Shown here: piece by piece, positions 14,865-23,088 of the stretch
Layout of the letters: the number at the start of each line of letters is the position of its first letter
Numbering within the stretch: the first letter of the stretch is position 1
Origin: Ruminococcus sp.
GTDB taxonomy: Bacteria > Bacillota > Clostridia > Oscillospirales > Ruminococcaceae
Assembly (NCBI GenBank): GCA_024403995.1
Contig: JAKSQT010000020.1
Coordinates: 1-33,500 of the forward strand
DNA length: 33,500 nucleotides
Direction of reading: 5' to 3'
Notes under the pieces: generated by a model
Database searches by the model: none
Seen by the model: the letters and a program-made list of their open reading frames with translations, nothing else
Told to the model about the DNA's origin: nothing
Made by a program: the position numbers and the translations under genes

Positions 14865-15458
14865 TCAGCTTTGATGAGCGCAGCATACAATGATATGATC
14901 GTGCGATCTTCTTGAATTTGAGAATAATAACAGATCATACTCGCCGCTTTTTTTCAGATCATTGTCAATGTCTTTTGAATGCCTGACCGCATCAACAGTG
15001 AATGTGAATACTGCACCCGTCATATCAGTAACAGTTACTTTTTCACCGATGTCAATGTCAGAAATAAAGTCAAACTGACCTTTGAAATCTGCACCTCCTA
15101 TTATCAGTGAACCGTCATAACAGCTTCCTCTGAAACGGCACGGCGATGGGTCAGAAAACTGATTCTGCCATGAAGAACGAACAGGAATATGGACGGAATG
15201 AGCCTGAATATCAAGTAATGCGGAGTAATCCGTACCGCCAAAATTTATAACAGGCATACGTACATCCGAAAGCTGTTCCTGTTGTCCGGGATATGAAGCT
15301 GTCAGTATCTCTCCGATAAAAACGGCTGCATCAGTATTTTCATCTGTATTCTTTTTTGCACTATACGCAGAAAACAGATACAATCCAGCACAGGAAACAA
15401 TGATGACCGTGAAAAAAACAAGAACCGATCTTCCTATAATTTTAGCTGTTTTTGTCAT
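14865..15458 (-). CDS. Sortase-fold protein lacking the catalytic residues (pseudosortase)
   Basis: About 197 residues: a membrane anchor (about 8-31), then a domain that follows the sortase pattern: VHIPVRSSW, SPCRFRGS..DGSLIIGG, FISDIDIGEKVTVTDMTG and a final strand IIVCC. Active relatives, as I recall them, read AGHN, LFTCT and RVTVRC at three key places; here the sequence reads GGAD (His to Ala123), LFSNS (Cys to Asn181) and HIIVCC (Arg to His188). All three catalytic residues are thus missing while the fold pattern is kept. The start is the ATG with AAGG 8 bases upstream; a GTG two codons earlier is possible. The gene overlaps the preceding CnaB gene and closes the pilus operon. A structural or regulatory role in pilus assembly is inference. 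Confidence 0.75.
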   Translation of the reverse strand: MTKTAKIIGRSVLVFFTVIIVSCAGLYLFSAYSAKKNTDENTDAAVFIGEILTASYPGQQEQLSDVRMPVINFGGTDYSALLDIQAHSVHIPVRSSWQNQFSDPSPCRFRGSCYDGSLIIGGADFKGQFDFISDIDIGEKVTVTDMTGAVFTFTVDAVRHSKDIDNDLKKSGEYDLLLFSNSRRSHDHIIVCCAHQS

Positions 15459-16629
15459 TTTCACGCCTTTTTCCGATATATGTGAGTATGCAGTATAATC
15501 CGAACGGCACGCTTATTGCAGTGATATACGGCACTAAGCTGAATGTATCGCCTGTTTCAGCAGCCTCATCATCTGAAGATGAACCTGACGTTGATTTTTT
15601 TTTCTTTGTTGTGGTTACGGAAGAAGAATCTGAACCGCCTGTTGCACCTGTATTTACTGTGTTTTCACCTGTATCATCATCTTCGGTGATATCAGAATCA
15701 TCACGTTTTCCTTCGTCTCCATCATCTCCGGAATCATCACCGTTTCCGCCATCATCGTCATCGGTATTATCATCGTCTTCTTCATTATCACCTGTATCGT
15801 CTCCGCCAATAGGCCAGAGGGTATTGATAATGAAGAATGAAGTATCATTCTGTGCTATCTCAACATCATATCCGCCCGGTATAAACCTTTCAACTACGTT
15901 CCATTCCAATGAAGCGTCTGCATTCCATTCGTACATCCAGTTGTTTTTTTCACTGAGAATGACCGACTCCGCAAGTTCACCGTCGCAGTATATATCGGCA
16001 GTTACCGAGTCTGTACGGTATTCGGGAAAATCACGCCATTCCTTTATAACACGCATTTTTACCAGATCACTTTCCTTGATGGAGCGCACGCCCTTTGTGT
16101 GGACATCAGAGGAATATACCCATTCATTCTTTTCACCAAGCTGCGGAAGCGCTATCACAAACGGCGAAAATACAGTAACAGCATCGGCATTTGTTTCCGT
16201 TATTTTTCCCGCAAGATACAGACCGCACGGAAGATCGCTGAATGAAGCTCTGCCTTCGGAATCGGTCTTTGCAGTATATGACGGTCTGATATTGTCAGCA
16301 ACAATATATGAATACAGTGTCGAGGCAAGCGTATTCCATTGTTTCTGTGATGAAATTCCGTTTATATTAAGCTGATAACCGCTGTAATCTCCGCAGAGTG
16401 TGAATTTTGCTTTTTCATCAGGAACTGCAAACCTGTAAAGCCTGACATCAGTTCCGCCGAATTTTTCATCTCCGCACTTCATAGTTACATTCAATGAACA
16501 TCTTCTGGCTGTATCGATAGTATTGACAGCATCGATAGTATTGGCTGCACAGGCGGAAAACGCAGACTGTGAGATAATGAGGAATACTGCAGTCACAGCC
16601 GTGAGCAGTTCAATAATATATTTTTTCAT
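15442..16629 (-). CDS. CnaB-domain surface protein with acidic stalk (probable minor pilin)
   Basis: A 395-residue exported protein. Order: signal peptide (1-29); an N-terminal domain with a CnaB-like segment (SLNVTMKCG to SPFVIALP, about 45-162); a Cna_B domain (about 190-270, from MRVIKEWRD to FFIINT); a stalk rich in Asp and Glu (277-322); a Ser/Thr/Lys linker; and a C-terminal sorting-type tail with a hydrophobic segment (364-385) and GKRRENDKNS. The tail motif reads AAETGD where LPXTG is expected. The ATG overlaps the sortase stop by 4 bp (ATGA), with GGGGAGG upstream. It is likely a tip or base subunit of the pilus. Confidence 0.82.
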   Translation of the reverse strand: MKKYIIELLTAVTAVFLIISQSAFSACAANTIDAVNTIDTARRCSLNVTMKCGDEKFGGTDVRLYRFAVPDEKAKFTLCGDYSGYQLNINGISSQKQWNTLASTLYSYIVADNIRPSYTAKTDSEGRASFSDLPCGLYLAGKITETNADAVTVFSPFVIALPQLGEKNEWVYSSDVHTKGVRSIKESDLVKMRVIKEWRDFPEYRTDSVTADIYCDGELAESVILSEKNNWMYEWNADASLEWNVVERFIPGGYDVEIAQNDTSFFIINTLWPIGGDDTGDNEEDDDNTDDDDGGNGDDSGDDGDEGKRDDSDITEDDDTGENTVNTGATGGSDSSSVTTTKKKKSTSGSSSDDEAAETGDTFSLVPYITAISVPFGLYCILTYIGKRRENDKNS

Positions 16630-17471
16630 TCGTTTTCCTCCCCGAAATTTATTTCTGTATTCTGTTTTTTCGGCTGCGGTTTTTTAAGCATTACCATCAT
16701 AAACAGGATAAAAATAATCGGTATCGCAAGAAATCCTGCAACAACTATTTCGTCAATTATGACAGCCTCCGAGATAACAGAAGTACCGCTGTTTTTGTTT
16801 TCAATCCTGTGTCCACGGACAAGCAGCCTTTGTGTATTTATGCCATACGGAGTACAGGTCACAAGAGTGCAGTAATCCTTGCCTTTTTCGCATTTCAGCT
16901 CATCAGCCTCGTCGGGTTCGACAGTACGTATCATGTCAACCTCGTATGTCATTTTTTCATTGAGGATATTCAATTCAAACGTATCGCCCTCACGCATCTT
17001 ATCAAGATCAGTGAAAAGAACGGCACTTCTGAGTCCACGGTGACCTGATAATACACAGTGATTTCCTTCGCCGCCTGTCGGGAGAGATGTCCAGTCAATA
17101 TGTCCGACAGCAACCTGAAGCACATTTTCTTCCGTGCCGTGGTATATCGGAAGCTGAACGCCAATGCACGGTATCTCGATATATCCCATGATTCCCTGTC
17201 CGTCAGGATCAAGCAGAGAATTGTATTTTTCAAGCTCTGCATCTGAAAGTGCAAACGGATTTTCACGTTCATTCAGTTCTGAATTATATTCAAGCGCATC
17301 ATTCCACATTTTCCGATATTCCTCTGCATTGATTTTATCAAGGGAATCAGAATATTCTGTAATAGCTCTGGTTGAATGCATACTGTTCCAGAGATCGCTT
17401 ACAGTTGGATACAGCAACAGGGACAGACCTAACAAGCATATAAAAATCATGATCTTTGTAGTTTTTTTCAT
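16626..17471 (-). CDS. srtC: Class C (pilin-polymerising) sortase
   Basis: A 281-residue transpeptidase that links pilin subunits through their LPXTG motifs. It has an N-terminal membrane segment (7-22), a lid region with ENPF near residue 71 (class C enzymes carry a lid of this kind), the substrate-pocket segment IMGYIEIP, His144 in LSGHRGL, Cys206 in TLVTCTPYG and Arg215 in NTQRLLVRGHR, then a second membrane segment (239-262) typical of class C. All catalytic residues are present, in contrast to the sortase-like gene at the end of the operon. The ribosome site GGGAG is some 12 bases from the ATG, so initiation may be modest. Confidence 0.95.
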   Translation of the reverse strand: MKKTTKIMIFICLLGLSLLLYPTVSDLWNSMHSTRAITEYSDSLDKINAEEYRKMWNDALEYNSELNERENPFALSDAELEKYNSLLDPDGQGIMGYIEIPCIGVQLPIYHGTEENVLQVAVGHIDWTSLPTGGEGNHCVLSGHRGLRSAVLFTDLDKMREGDTFELNILNEKMTYEVDMIRTVEPDEADELKCEKGKDYCTLVTCTPYGINTQRLLVRGHRIENKNSGTSVISEAVIIDEIVVAGFLAIPIIFILFMMVMLKKPQPKKQNTEINFGEENE

Positions 17472-17499
17472 AGCTTTAAGTTTCTCCCTTATGCTGTAT

Positions 17500-17522
17500 C
17501 GGAGGGGAATATCTCCCCTCCG
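17500..17522 (-). promoter_or_regulatory. GC-rich hairpin between backbone pilin and sortase genes
   Basis: CGGAGGGGA and TCCCCTCCG form a perfect 9-bp stem with a 5-base loop, 11 bp after the backbone pilin stop. No T-tract follows on the minus strand, so it is not a standard terminator. It could protect the pilin mRNA from 3' decay or cut read-through into srtC, giving many pilins per sortase. Confidence 0.6.
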
Positions 17523-17533
17523 TCAGCAAAAAA

Positions 17534-18967
17534 TTAACCTTCGTTATAAAGTCTCTTTTTAGTTACAAGAACAACGCCGAGTCCGACGAAAAGTACTCCG
17601 CCGACTGTCAGAAGAATAGCCGTGCCCTTTCCGCCTGTTTCAGGAAGCTCTGTACCTGCACTGTTCGGTATTTCTATTACTGTTTCACTTCCATCTGCTG
17701 AAAATTCTATTTCAACAGGATCAACAAGTAAATTATATCCCTTCGGAGCAGCTATTTCCTTGAGAGTATATCTTGGAGCAAGTGCAGTCTGACCTTCAAC
17801 TTTCACACCGTCGCAGTCAAGTCCGTAAATTGTTATCGCATCTGATTCAACAGTAACAATATCCTGAGTAGCTGTTTCGCCGCTTAGAGCAAGACGATAT
17901 TCCGTACCACTGAGCTTTACAAGATCAACAGGAGTATTTCCGCCGTCATAAAGCTGGAATTTTGCACCTGCAAGAGGTTTTTTCGCTTCATCGCCGTTTT
18001 TATATTTCAAAAGCTGAAATTCTGAAGTTTCAGAGGTTACAGATGAAGCTGTTACAGAACTCTGGTCACCAAAAGTCATAGTGGCTTTATTTGTAAGAGA
18101 ACTGTTTTTATCATATGCATCGCCGTTTACTGTTGCAGAATATTTAATAGTGATATTCTTTTCTTCGGTGATCGTGTCAAGATAATCCTGATCGAATATA
18201 ATTCTGAATGTGTAATTTGTTCCTGATGCTGTATCAACTGTATAATCTGTGTTTGCCGTAAGGTCGCTGACTGTTATGCTGTCCGGAACAAGTGTGAGAC
18301 CTTTGGGCATTGTATCCATGAATACATAATTTTTAGCGCCTTTCTGAGCTTTGATATCAACAGAATACGCAATTGTATCGCCTATTGCAACGTTGTCTGT
18401 ATCAGCACTTGCAAGTTTCTTTTTTAATGTTGGCTGTTTATTCTTCTCACCCCACTGCGGATCAGGCTCACCCGGTGTTGTATCGAGCATAGCGCAGTTG
18501 CCTACACTTGAAACAACAAGATAATATCCCGGGTCGGCAAATTCAAATTTCACACTGCTTCCCGAAACGGCTGTGATCTCCTCATCTGCTTTCGTTTTGC
18601 CGCTATATATTTTATTTGCCATAATGAATTCAGCAAGTGCAGCTGCGTTTTTATCAGTAATATCTGTTACATTGCCGCCTGTTACCGTTATAAACTGTGC
18701 GCCGCCCTTGTCAGATGTATCATTAAAGAAAGATTTCCATTCATCGCTGACAGTGTATGCGTAATTATATTTTTTTCCGTTTTCGCTGTATGTAAGATCA
18801 AATACTTTATAGACATTGTATTTTTCTCCGATAAGCGGATTCATCACCGTAATGCTGTATGTAGGATCTTCAGCATAAGCTGTAAATGATGAAAATGAGA
18901 ATGCTGAAATCGTAACGGCTGATAAAATTGATAATGCTGTGGATAATAATCGTTTTTTAGTTTTCAT
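17534..18967 (-). CDS. Backbone (major) pilin, LPXTG-anchored
   Basis: A 477-residue exported pilin. The signal peptide ends near residue 32 (FTAYA). An N-terminal adhesin-like domain is followed by a fimbrial isopeptide-forming (D2-type) domain around VFMDTMPKGLTLVPDSITV and a C-terminal Cna_B domain with the E-box YTLKEIAAPKGYNL. The cell-wall sorting signal is LPETGG, then a hydrophobic stretch and KKRLYNEG. The start is MKTKKRLLST, with AAAGGA about 9 bases upstream. It directly precedes srtC, the usual order. Which lysine links subunits was not determined. Confidence 0.92.
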   Translation of the reverse strand: MKTKKRLLSTALSILSAVTISAFSFSSFTAYAEDPTYSITVMNPLIGEKYNVYKVFDLTYSENGKKYNYAYTVSDEWKSFFNDTSDKGGAQFITVTGGNVTDITDKNAAALAEFIMANKIYSGKTKADEEITAVSGSSVKFEFADPGYYLVVSSVGNCAMLDTTPGEPDPQWGEKNKQPTLKKKLASADTDNVAIGDTIAYSVDIKAQKGAKNYVFMDTMPKGLTLVPDSITVSDLTANTDYTVDTASGTNYTFRIIFDQDYLDTITEEKNITIKYSATVNGDAYDKNSSLTNKATMTFGDQSSVTASSVTSETSEFQLLKYKNGDEAKKPLAGAKFQLYDGGNTPVDLVKLSGTEYRLALSGETATQDIVTVESDAITIYGLDCDGVKVEGQTALAPRYTLKEIAAPKGYNLLVDPVEIEFSADGSETVIEIPNSAGTELPETGGKGTAILLTVGGVLFVGLGVVLVTKKRLYNEG

Positions 18968-19016
18968 AATATTTTTCCTTTCGAGTAATTTGTGCAGTTT
19001 TCGCAGAACATACAGA

Positions 19017-21776
19017 TCATTCCTCACCCGCCGGTCTGCGTTTATTTTTGTATATGCAGTAATGCATAAAAGCTGCTGCTGAGATCAGCAGTATGCCTGA
19101 GATATAGATAATTACAGTACCTGTGCCGCCTGTGGCAGGAAGTTCAACTCCCGGCACATTGATTACTGTTATATGGAGCAGTTTGCCGCTTAATGAAATA
19201 TCCGTATAGCCGCTTACGGCATTGGTATCCGTTGTAAGCTGAAATGCTTCATCAACTTTAAAGCGTATCGTGTCAGACGGCGGAGAATATCCGTCAGGCG
19301 GAGATATCTCTTTCAGTGTATATTCCGTACCAACGTTAAGGAAAACATCATCAGGCAGAGATGCCTTTCCGCTGCTGTCTGTTTCAAGTTCATACACAGA
19401 AACATTTCCGTCATAAATGCCGAACTTAACATTTGCAAGCGGAACAGCGCCGCTTCCGGTATCTGAACGTTTCAGAAGTTCAAGAGAATATACCTCACAC
19501 TTTTTATTTTTGATAATAAGATCTTTTACCTCAAATGTGTTATATTTGACATATGACAGATCAGCTACTGAAAAATCCTCATTTATGCCGTCTTTGTTTT
19601 CATCTATGGCAGAATATTCTGGCGGCGCTTTTGTTTCCTTTAAAGAATACTTTCCGGGCGGAAGTCCCGAAACAGTAACATAGCCGCTGCTGTCTGACCT
19701 TATCGCTGCTGATATGCCTCCTGACATCGGAGAATATACATATTTGTCGTATGCAAATGATACATTGACAGGCTTTCCCGAACTGTCAGTCAAAGTAAAT
19801 TCTCCATCCGGAAGAGGTTCGTCTGTGTCAATATCGACAAGCTGTGTCCGGAAACTGTATTGTCCGCCACGAACAGTTGGTGATTCAAAATCAGCAAAAT
19901 ATATCTTATTCTCATTTTCTGTCAGCTTGTATTGTATCTTGGTTTCACTGTTTGTATCGTATATCTTTTCTTCCTTGGTATCGTCAAGTTCTGAAAGCTG
20001 ACTTACACCTTTGAAACCTTCTTTTGCTGTATCAAGCTTTATTTTATAGATAAGCTGATAGGCGTTTTTCTGTGCGTAATATTCTTTAATAACATTTCCG
20101 TTTGCATCTTCATCGCCTGTAACATATTCAAAAGCAGAATTCGGGTCATCCAGACCTGTTGCCTCGTTTAGGGTAAGATCTTTATTCGGTTCTACGTTTG
20201 CAAGACTCCATTTGAGCATTTTTTCTTCATCATCATAATCTGCCTTGCCGTTAATTTCCAAGATCTGAAAGCTTTCACCATCGATATAATCACCAAGTTG
20301 ATCCTTAATGGTAATTGAGAGTGTATCATTCTCAATTTTTCCGAATTCAGAGCTGTCATTGAACTTGACATCAGATACGGGATCAAGCCACTGCATCAGG
20401 TCAACACCGTCATTTATCATACTGTTATAAACGACAAGCGGTATTTTTAAAGTACTGCTTCCTTCCTCATAAGAAATTCCCGATGCTGACTTATGCGTTG
20501 TATATGTTCCTTTGCTGTTCTGAACGCTGTAAACAAAACTAAGTCCGCTTGTTGTTGATATGGACATATTCAGGTCAGCATTTTCTTTTCGCACCGTAAG
20601 ATATCCCGAAGAATTCGGATCAGGTATCTGGAGTTCAATAGCTGTTATCCTGTGAAGATTTTTTGCAATATTATTTAATTGTTTAATACTTGAACATTCC
20701 GGAGGAAAAGGGTCTGAAAATTCTGAAAAATATGACAGACCTCCTGCACTGATCTTGTCATTTAAAGCTGCTGCCGTCATATAATTCGGATTATCTGTAG
20801 AAACGCTGAATCCAAATTCAAGTTCAAAGTCATTCTTACTGCCGCTTATCGCCATATCCAAGTTTCCGAACATTGTTCCAAGATCTCGTGTAAAAACAGG
20901 TTCAACAGTAAGACAGATATAAAACTCATCTTCATTTCCCGCAGGGAGAATTGTTTTTTTCAGCCTCAATACAGGTTTCTTCGTATCCTCATTTTCAACA
21001 AGTGTATATACTGTTTTTCCTTCCTCACCAGAAACTACCTGCCATTCATTTGCACGATTCTTACCATATGTACCTGCAAAATCAACAGGCTTACCTGTAG
21101 GCGTTTCATCGCCAAGCAGCATTATTTTTCCGACAGCCGAACCAACTGTAAGAGCATCGACCATGTCTGAATATTCATCGACCATTTTGCAGAGCGAATT
21201 ATACTCAGTCTGTGAAATTGACTGTTCACCGTAGTACGCATCATCAAAAGGCTGATACATCTCATTCAGCGAATCATATGCATCCGAAACCGAATCAATA
21301 TCATCCGCATCAAGGCTGTCAATAATTTTCCTGCACTGCGATACAGTAACATCATGCAGTTTTTTCGCCTGTGCAATGCATTCTTCCGAATGAGTATGTT
21401 CGGAAAGCGTACATTTAAGTGTACCGTCAGAAAAATAACATTCATCACTATGCATATGCTCAGGAAGTCCGCATACAAAGCCGTCATCAGCCGCAGGCGG
21501 AGCATCAAAGCATTCATCTCCGTGAATATGTTCTTCGATCTGACAGGTCATCCGCATTTCGCCGTTTTCATCAACCGTATAGCATGATGCATCATGTATA
21601 TGCTCCTTTTTTTCACATATCAGTGTCTTTTCCCACGTTATTGCAGGAATTATAAGAGCATATGTCGTAACAAACACAACAACAGCCGAAAGGAACGACA
21701 GAACTTTGTACCATCGTCGCCGTCGCTGATATCGAATATTATATTTTGTAGTCTGATTTTCGATATTTGTTTTCAT
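19017..21776 (-). CDS. Large ancillary pilin/adhesin with Cys-His repeats, LPXTG-anchored
   Basis: A 919-residue exported protein. The signal segment WYKVLSFLSAVVVFVTTYA (22-40) is of a type common in clostridial LPXTG proteins. Residues 54-133 hold four units with the pattern C-x3-EH-x-H-x3-C (starting at 54, 78, 102 and 122). A long middle region (about 210-640) has no domain I recognise but is placed where adhesive domains usually sit. Two Cna_B domains follow, each with an E-box (YSLKETKAPPEY, YTLKEISPPDGY). The tail is LPATGG, a hydrophobic segment and KNKRRPAGEE. TGGAG precedes the ATG. It is probably the tip or ancillary subunit. Confidence 0.88.
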   Translation of the reverse strand: MKTNIENQTTKYNIRYQRRRRWYKVLSFLSAVVVFVTTYALIIPAITWEKTLICEKKEHIHDASCYTVDENGEMRMTCQIEEHIHGDECFDAPPAADDGFVCGLPEHMHSDECYFSDGTLKCTLSEHTHSEECIAQAKKLHDVTVSQCRKIIDSLDADDIDSVSDAYDSLNEMYQPFDDAYYGEQSISQTEYNSLCKMVDEYSDMVDALTVGSAVGKIMLLGDETPTGKPVDFAGTYGKNRANEWQVVSGEEGKTVYTLVENEDTKKPVLRLKKTILPAGNEDEFYICLTVEPVFTRDLGTMFGNLDMAISGSKNDFELEFGFSVSTDNPNYMTAAALNDKISAGGLSYFSEFSDPFPPECSSIKQLNNIAKNLHRITAIELQIPDPNSSGYLTVRKENADLNMSISTTSGLSFVYSVQNSKGTYTTHKSASGISYEEGSSTLKIPLVVYNSMINDGVDLMQWLDPVSDVKFNDSSEFGKIENDTLSITIKDQLGDYIDGESFQILEINGKADYDDEEKMLKWSLANVEPNKDLTLNEATGLDDPNSAFEYVTGDEDANGNVIKEYYAQKNAYQLIYKIKLDTAKEGFKGVSQLSELDDTKEEKIYDTNSETKIQYKLTENENKIYFADFESPTVRGGQYSFRTQLVDIDTDEPLPDGEFTLTDSSGKPVNVSFAYDKYVYSPMSGGISAAIRSDSSGYVTVSGLPPGKYSLKETKAPPEYSAIDENKDGINEDFSVADLSYVKYNTFEVKDLIIKNKKCEVYSLELLKRSDTGSGAVPLANVKFGIYDGNVSVYELETDSSGKASLPDDVFLNVGTEYTLKEISPPDGYSPPSDTIRFKVDEAFQLTTDTNAVSGYTDISLSGKLLHITVINVPGVELPATGGTGTVIIYISGILLISAAAFMHYCIYKNKRRPAGEE

Positions 21777-21850
21777 TGTTTACTCCATTTTTCACTATCA
21801 GAACTTTTTCATTGGCAAATTCTGTTTGCGCCGCCTATATGAAAAAGCTT

Positions 21851-22462
21851 TTAATCAACTATTCCGAAATCCTTGAGAGGCCACACTCTGAAAACAATTT
21901 TTCCTACTATATTATCATAATCTATGCAGCCAACCGAAGAATTACGGCTGTCTATTGAAGTCGCTCTGTTATCCCCCATTACAAAAACAGAATTTGCAGG
22001 CACCTGATACGGAAGTGTGATATTTATATCTCCAAGAGCTTTTGTTCCTTCAGGAAGATATGGTTCGTCGATCGGCTTGTCTTTACAGTCAGTATATACA
22101 AAAACATTTCCGTCATCATCAATATCCACCCATTGCCCTGCCGTTGCAATACAGCGCTTTATCAGCACTTTGCTGCCGAAATAGACACAGACAGGATCAC
22201 CGCATTCTATATCAGCGCCTTTTATCGATACTACTATTTCGCCTTCCCTCAGAGTCGGGGACATTGAATTTCCGTAAATTCTGAGCACAGGCATGAACAG
22301 AACGGCAACGAGTACAGCAGAAGCTGCTACAACAATAAGTGTATATATCGTACTTCTCAGCAGCTTTCTGAAACGTGAATTTCTGTTGACACGTTTAAGT
22401 TCAGATTCAAGCTGTTCAATTTCAGGAGCTGCTTTGCTTTTATTGTTTTTTTTCTGCTTCAT
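21851..22462 (-). CDS. Type I signal peptidase of the pilus operon
   Basis: A 203-residue membrane peptidase. A charged cytoplasmic N terminus of about 33 residues is followed by one membrane segment (38-60), then the catalytic Ser66 in YGNSMSPTL, the general-base Lys102 in VLIKRCIA and the box VFVMGDNRATSIDSR. It should remove signal peptides of exported proteins. Placed between a small coiled-coil gene and the ancillary pilin, it is probably dedicated to the pilins, as in several Gram-positive pilus islands. GAGGAT lies 8 bases before the ATG. Confidence 0.93.
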   Translation of the reverse strand: MKQKKNNKSKAAPEIEQLESELKRVNRNSRFRKLLRSTIYTLIVVAASAVLVAVLFMPVLRIYGNSMSPTLREGEIVVSIKGADIECGDPVCVYFGSKVLIKRCIATAGQWVDIDDDGNVFVYTDCKDKPIDEPYLPEGTKALGDINITLPYQVPANSVFVMGDNRATSIDSRNSSVGCIDYDNIVGKIVFRVWPLKDFGIVD

Positions 22463-22523
22463 CAGATCATCCTCTTATGATACAGCATTATCACACAAAA
22501 ATTATGCGGCGATGCCTTAGAAA

Positions 22524-22868
22524 TTATTTCCATTTTTCAGCCTTTTTCTTTGCTTCGGAAATAATTTCATCAGCTTTAATTCTTGCATCATCAAGTATTT
22601 TTTCACATTGTATCCTGCATTCTTCATCACGTTTTTTTATATTTTCAAGATATTGCTGAGCTGCCGCATCGACAGCCTTGTACACACCGTTAAGTGAAAA
22701 AACTGCCTCTGCAAGAGTTCCGGCATTCTGAATATCTATCGTCCTGTCACTGAGCTGAATGCGTGTTTCTTCAAGTTCTTTTGCAAGTTTTTGCTTTTCT
22801 TTTTCTTCTGCTATAAGAAGTTCAAGAAGTTCTTTTCGGCTTAACCGCCTTAATTCCTTATCAGTCAT
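22524..22868 (-). CDS. Small coiled-coil protein, first gene of the pilus operon
   Basis: A 114-residue soluble, strongly charged protein beginning MTDKELRRLSRKELLELLI, with AAGGAA upstream of the ATG. Residues about 15-45 and 78-112 are predicted coiled coil (AEEKEKQKLAKELEETRIQL; AKKKAEKWK at the end); between them is AGTLAEAVFSLNGVYKAVDA. I recall similar short proteins beside sortase and pilin genes in other Clostridia but know no function. It comes directly after the operon promoter and precedes the signal peptidase by 61 bp, so it is likely a cytoplasmic helper of pilus assembly; this is inference. Confidence 0.7.
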   Translation of the reverse strand: MTDKELRRLSRKELLELLIAEEKEKQKLAKELEETRIQLSDRTIDIQNAGTLAEAVFSLNGVYKAVDAAAQQYLENIKKRDEECRIQCEKILDDARIKADEIISEAKKKAEKWK

Positions 22869-22975
22869 AATTTCATTCCTTAGTATGCAGAACAGACTGC
22901 CTTTCTTTTTATAATGCATATTAAACACATTTTCTTGAAATAAATATTAAAAATAGACATAGAATTACATATTGT

Positions 22976-23004
22976 ATTATAACACACATATATAACTTTG
23001 TCAA
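22976..23004 (-). promoter_or_regulatory. Promoter of the pilus operon
   Basis: On the minus strand TTGACA (22999-23004), a 17-base spacer and TATAAT (22976-22981), a perfect consensus. No other convincing promoter was seen between here and the end of the pilus genes at 14865. Confidence 0.88.
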
Positions 23005-23049
23005 TAGCATATGATAAATTTTTTGTATAAAATAGCAATACGGCATCAA

Positions 23050-23081
23050 TAAAAAAGCGCCGTACACAAATGTACAGCGCT
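23050..23081 (-). terminator. Rho-independent terminator
   Basis: Stem AGCGCTGTACA / TGTACGGCGCT on the minus strand (one mismatch, 4-base loop) followed by six T. It ends the transcript of the gene at 23089-23508 and separates it from the pilus promoter. Confidence 0.88.
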
Positions 23082-23088
23082 GACAAAA

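Noticed and set aside
14507-14886. Short open frames across the MITE-1 copy and the hairpin at 14733
   Set aside because: They lie in repeated non-coding sequence, have no ribosome sites and recur only because the element recurs.
14865-15458. The sortase-like gene as a frameshifted pseudogene
   Set aside because: The frame is full length, the strand pattern of the domain continues to the end, and the catalytic residues are substituted, not deleted.
15452-16375. A 307-codon plus-strand open frame, rich in serine
   Set aside because: It is antisense to the acidic stalk and CnaB domain of the minus-strand gene; the serine runs mirror its Asp and Glu codons and there is no ribosome site.
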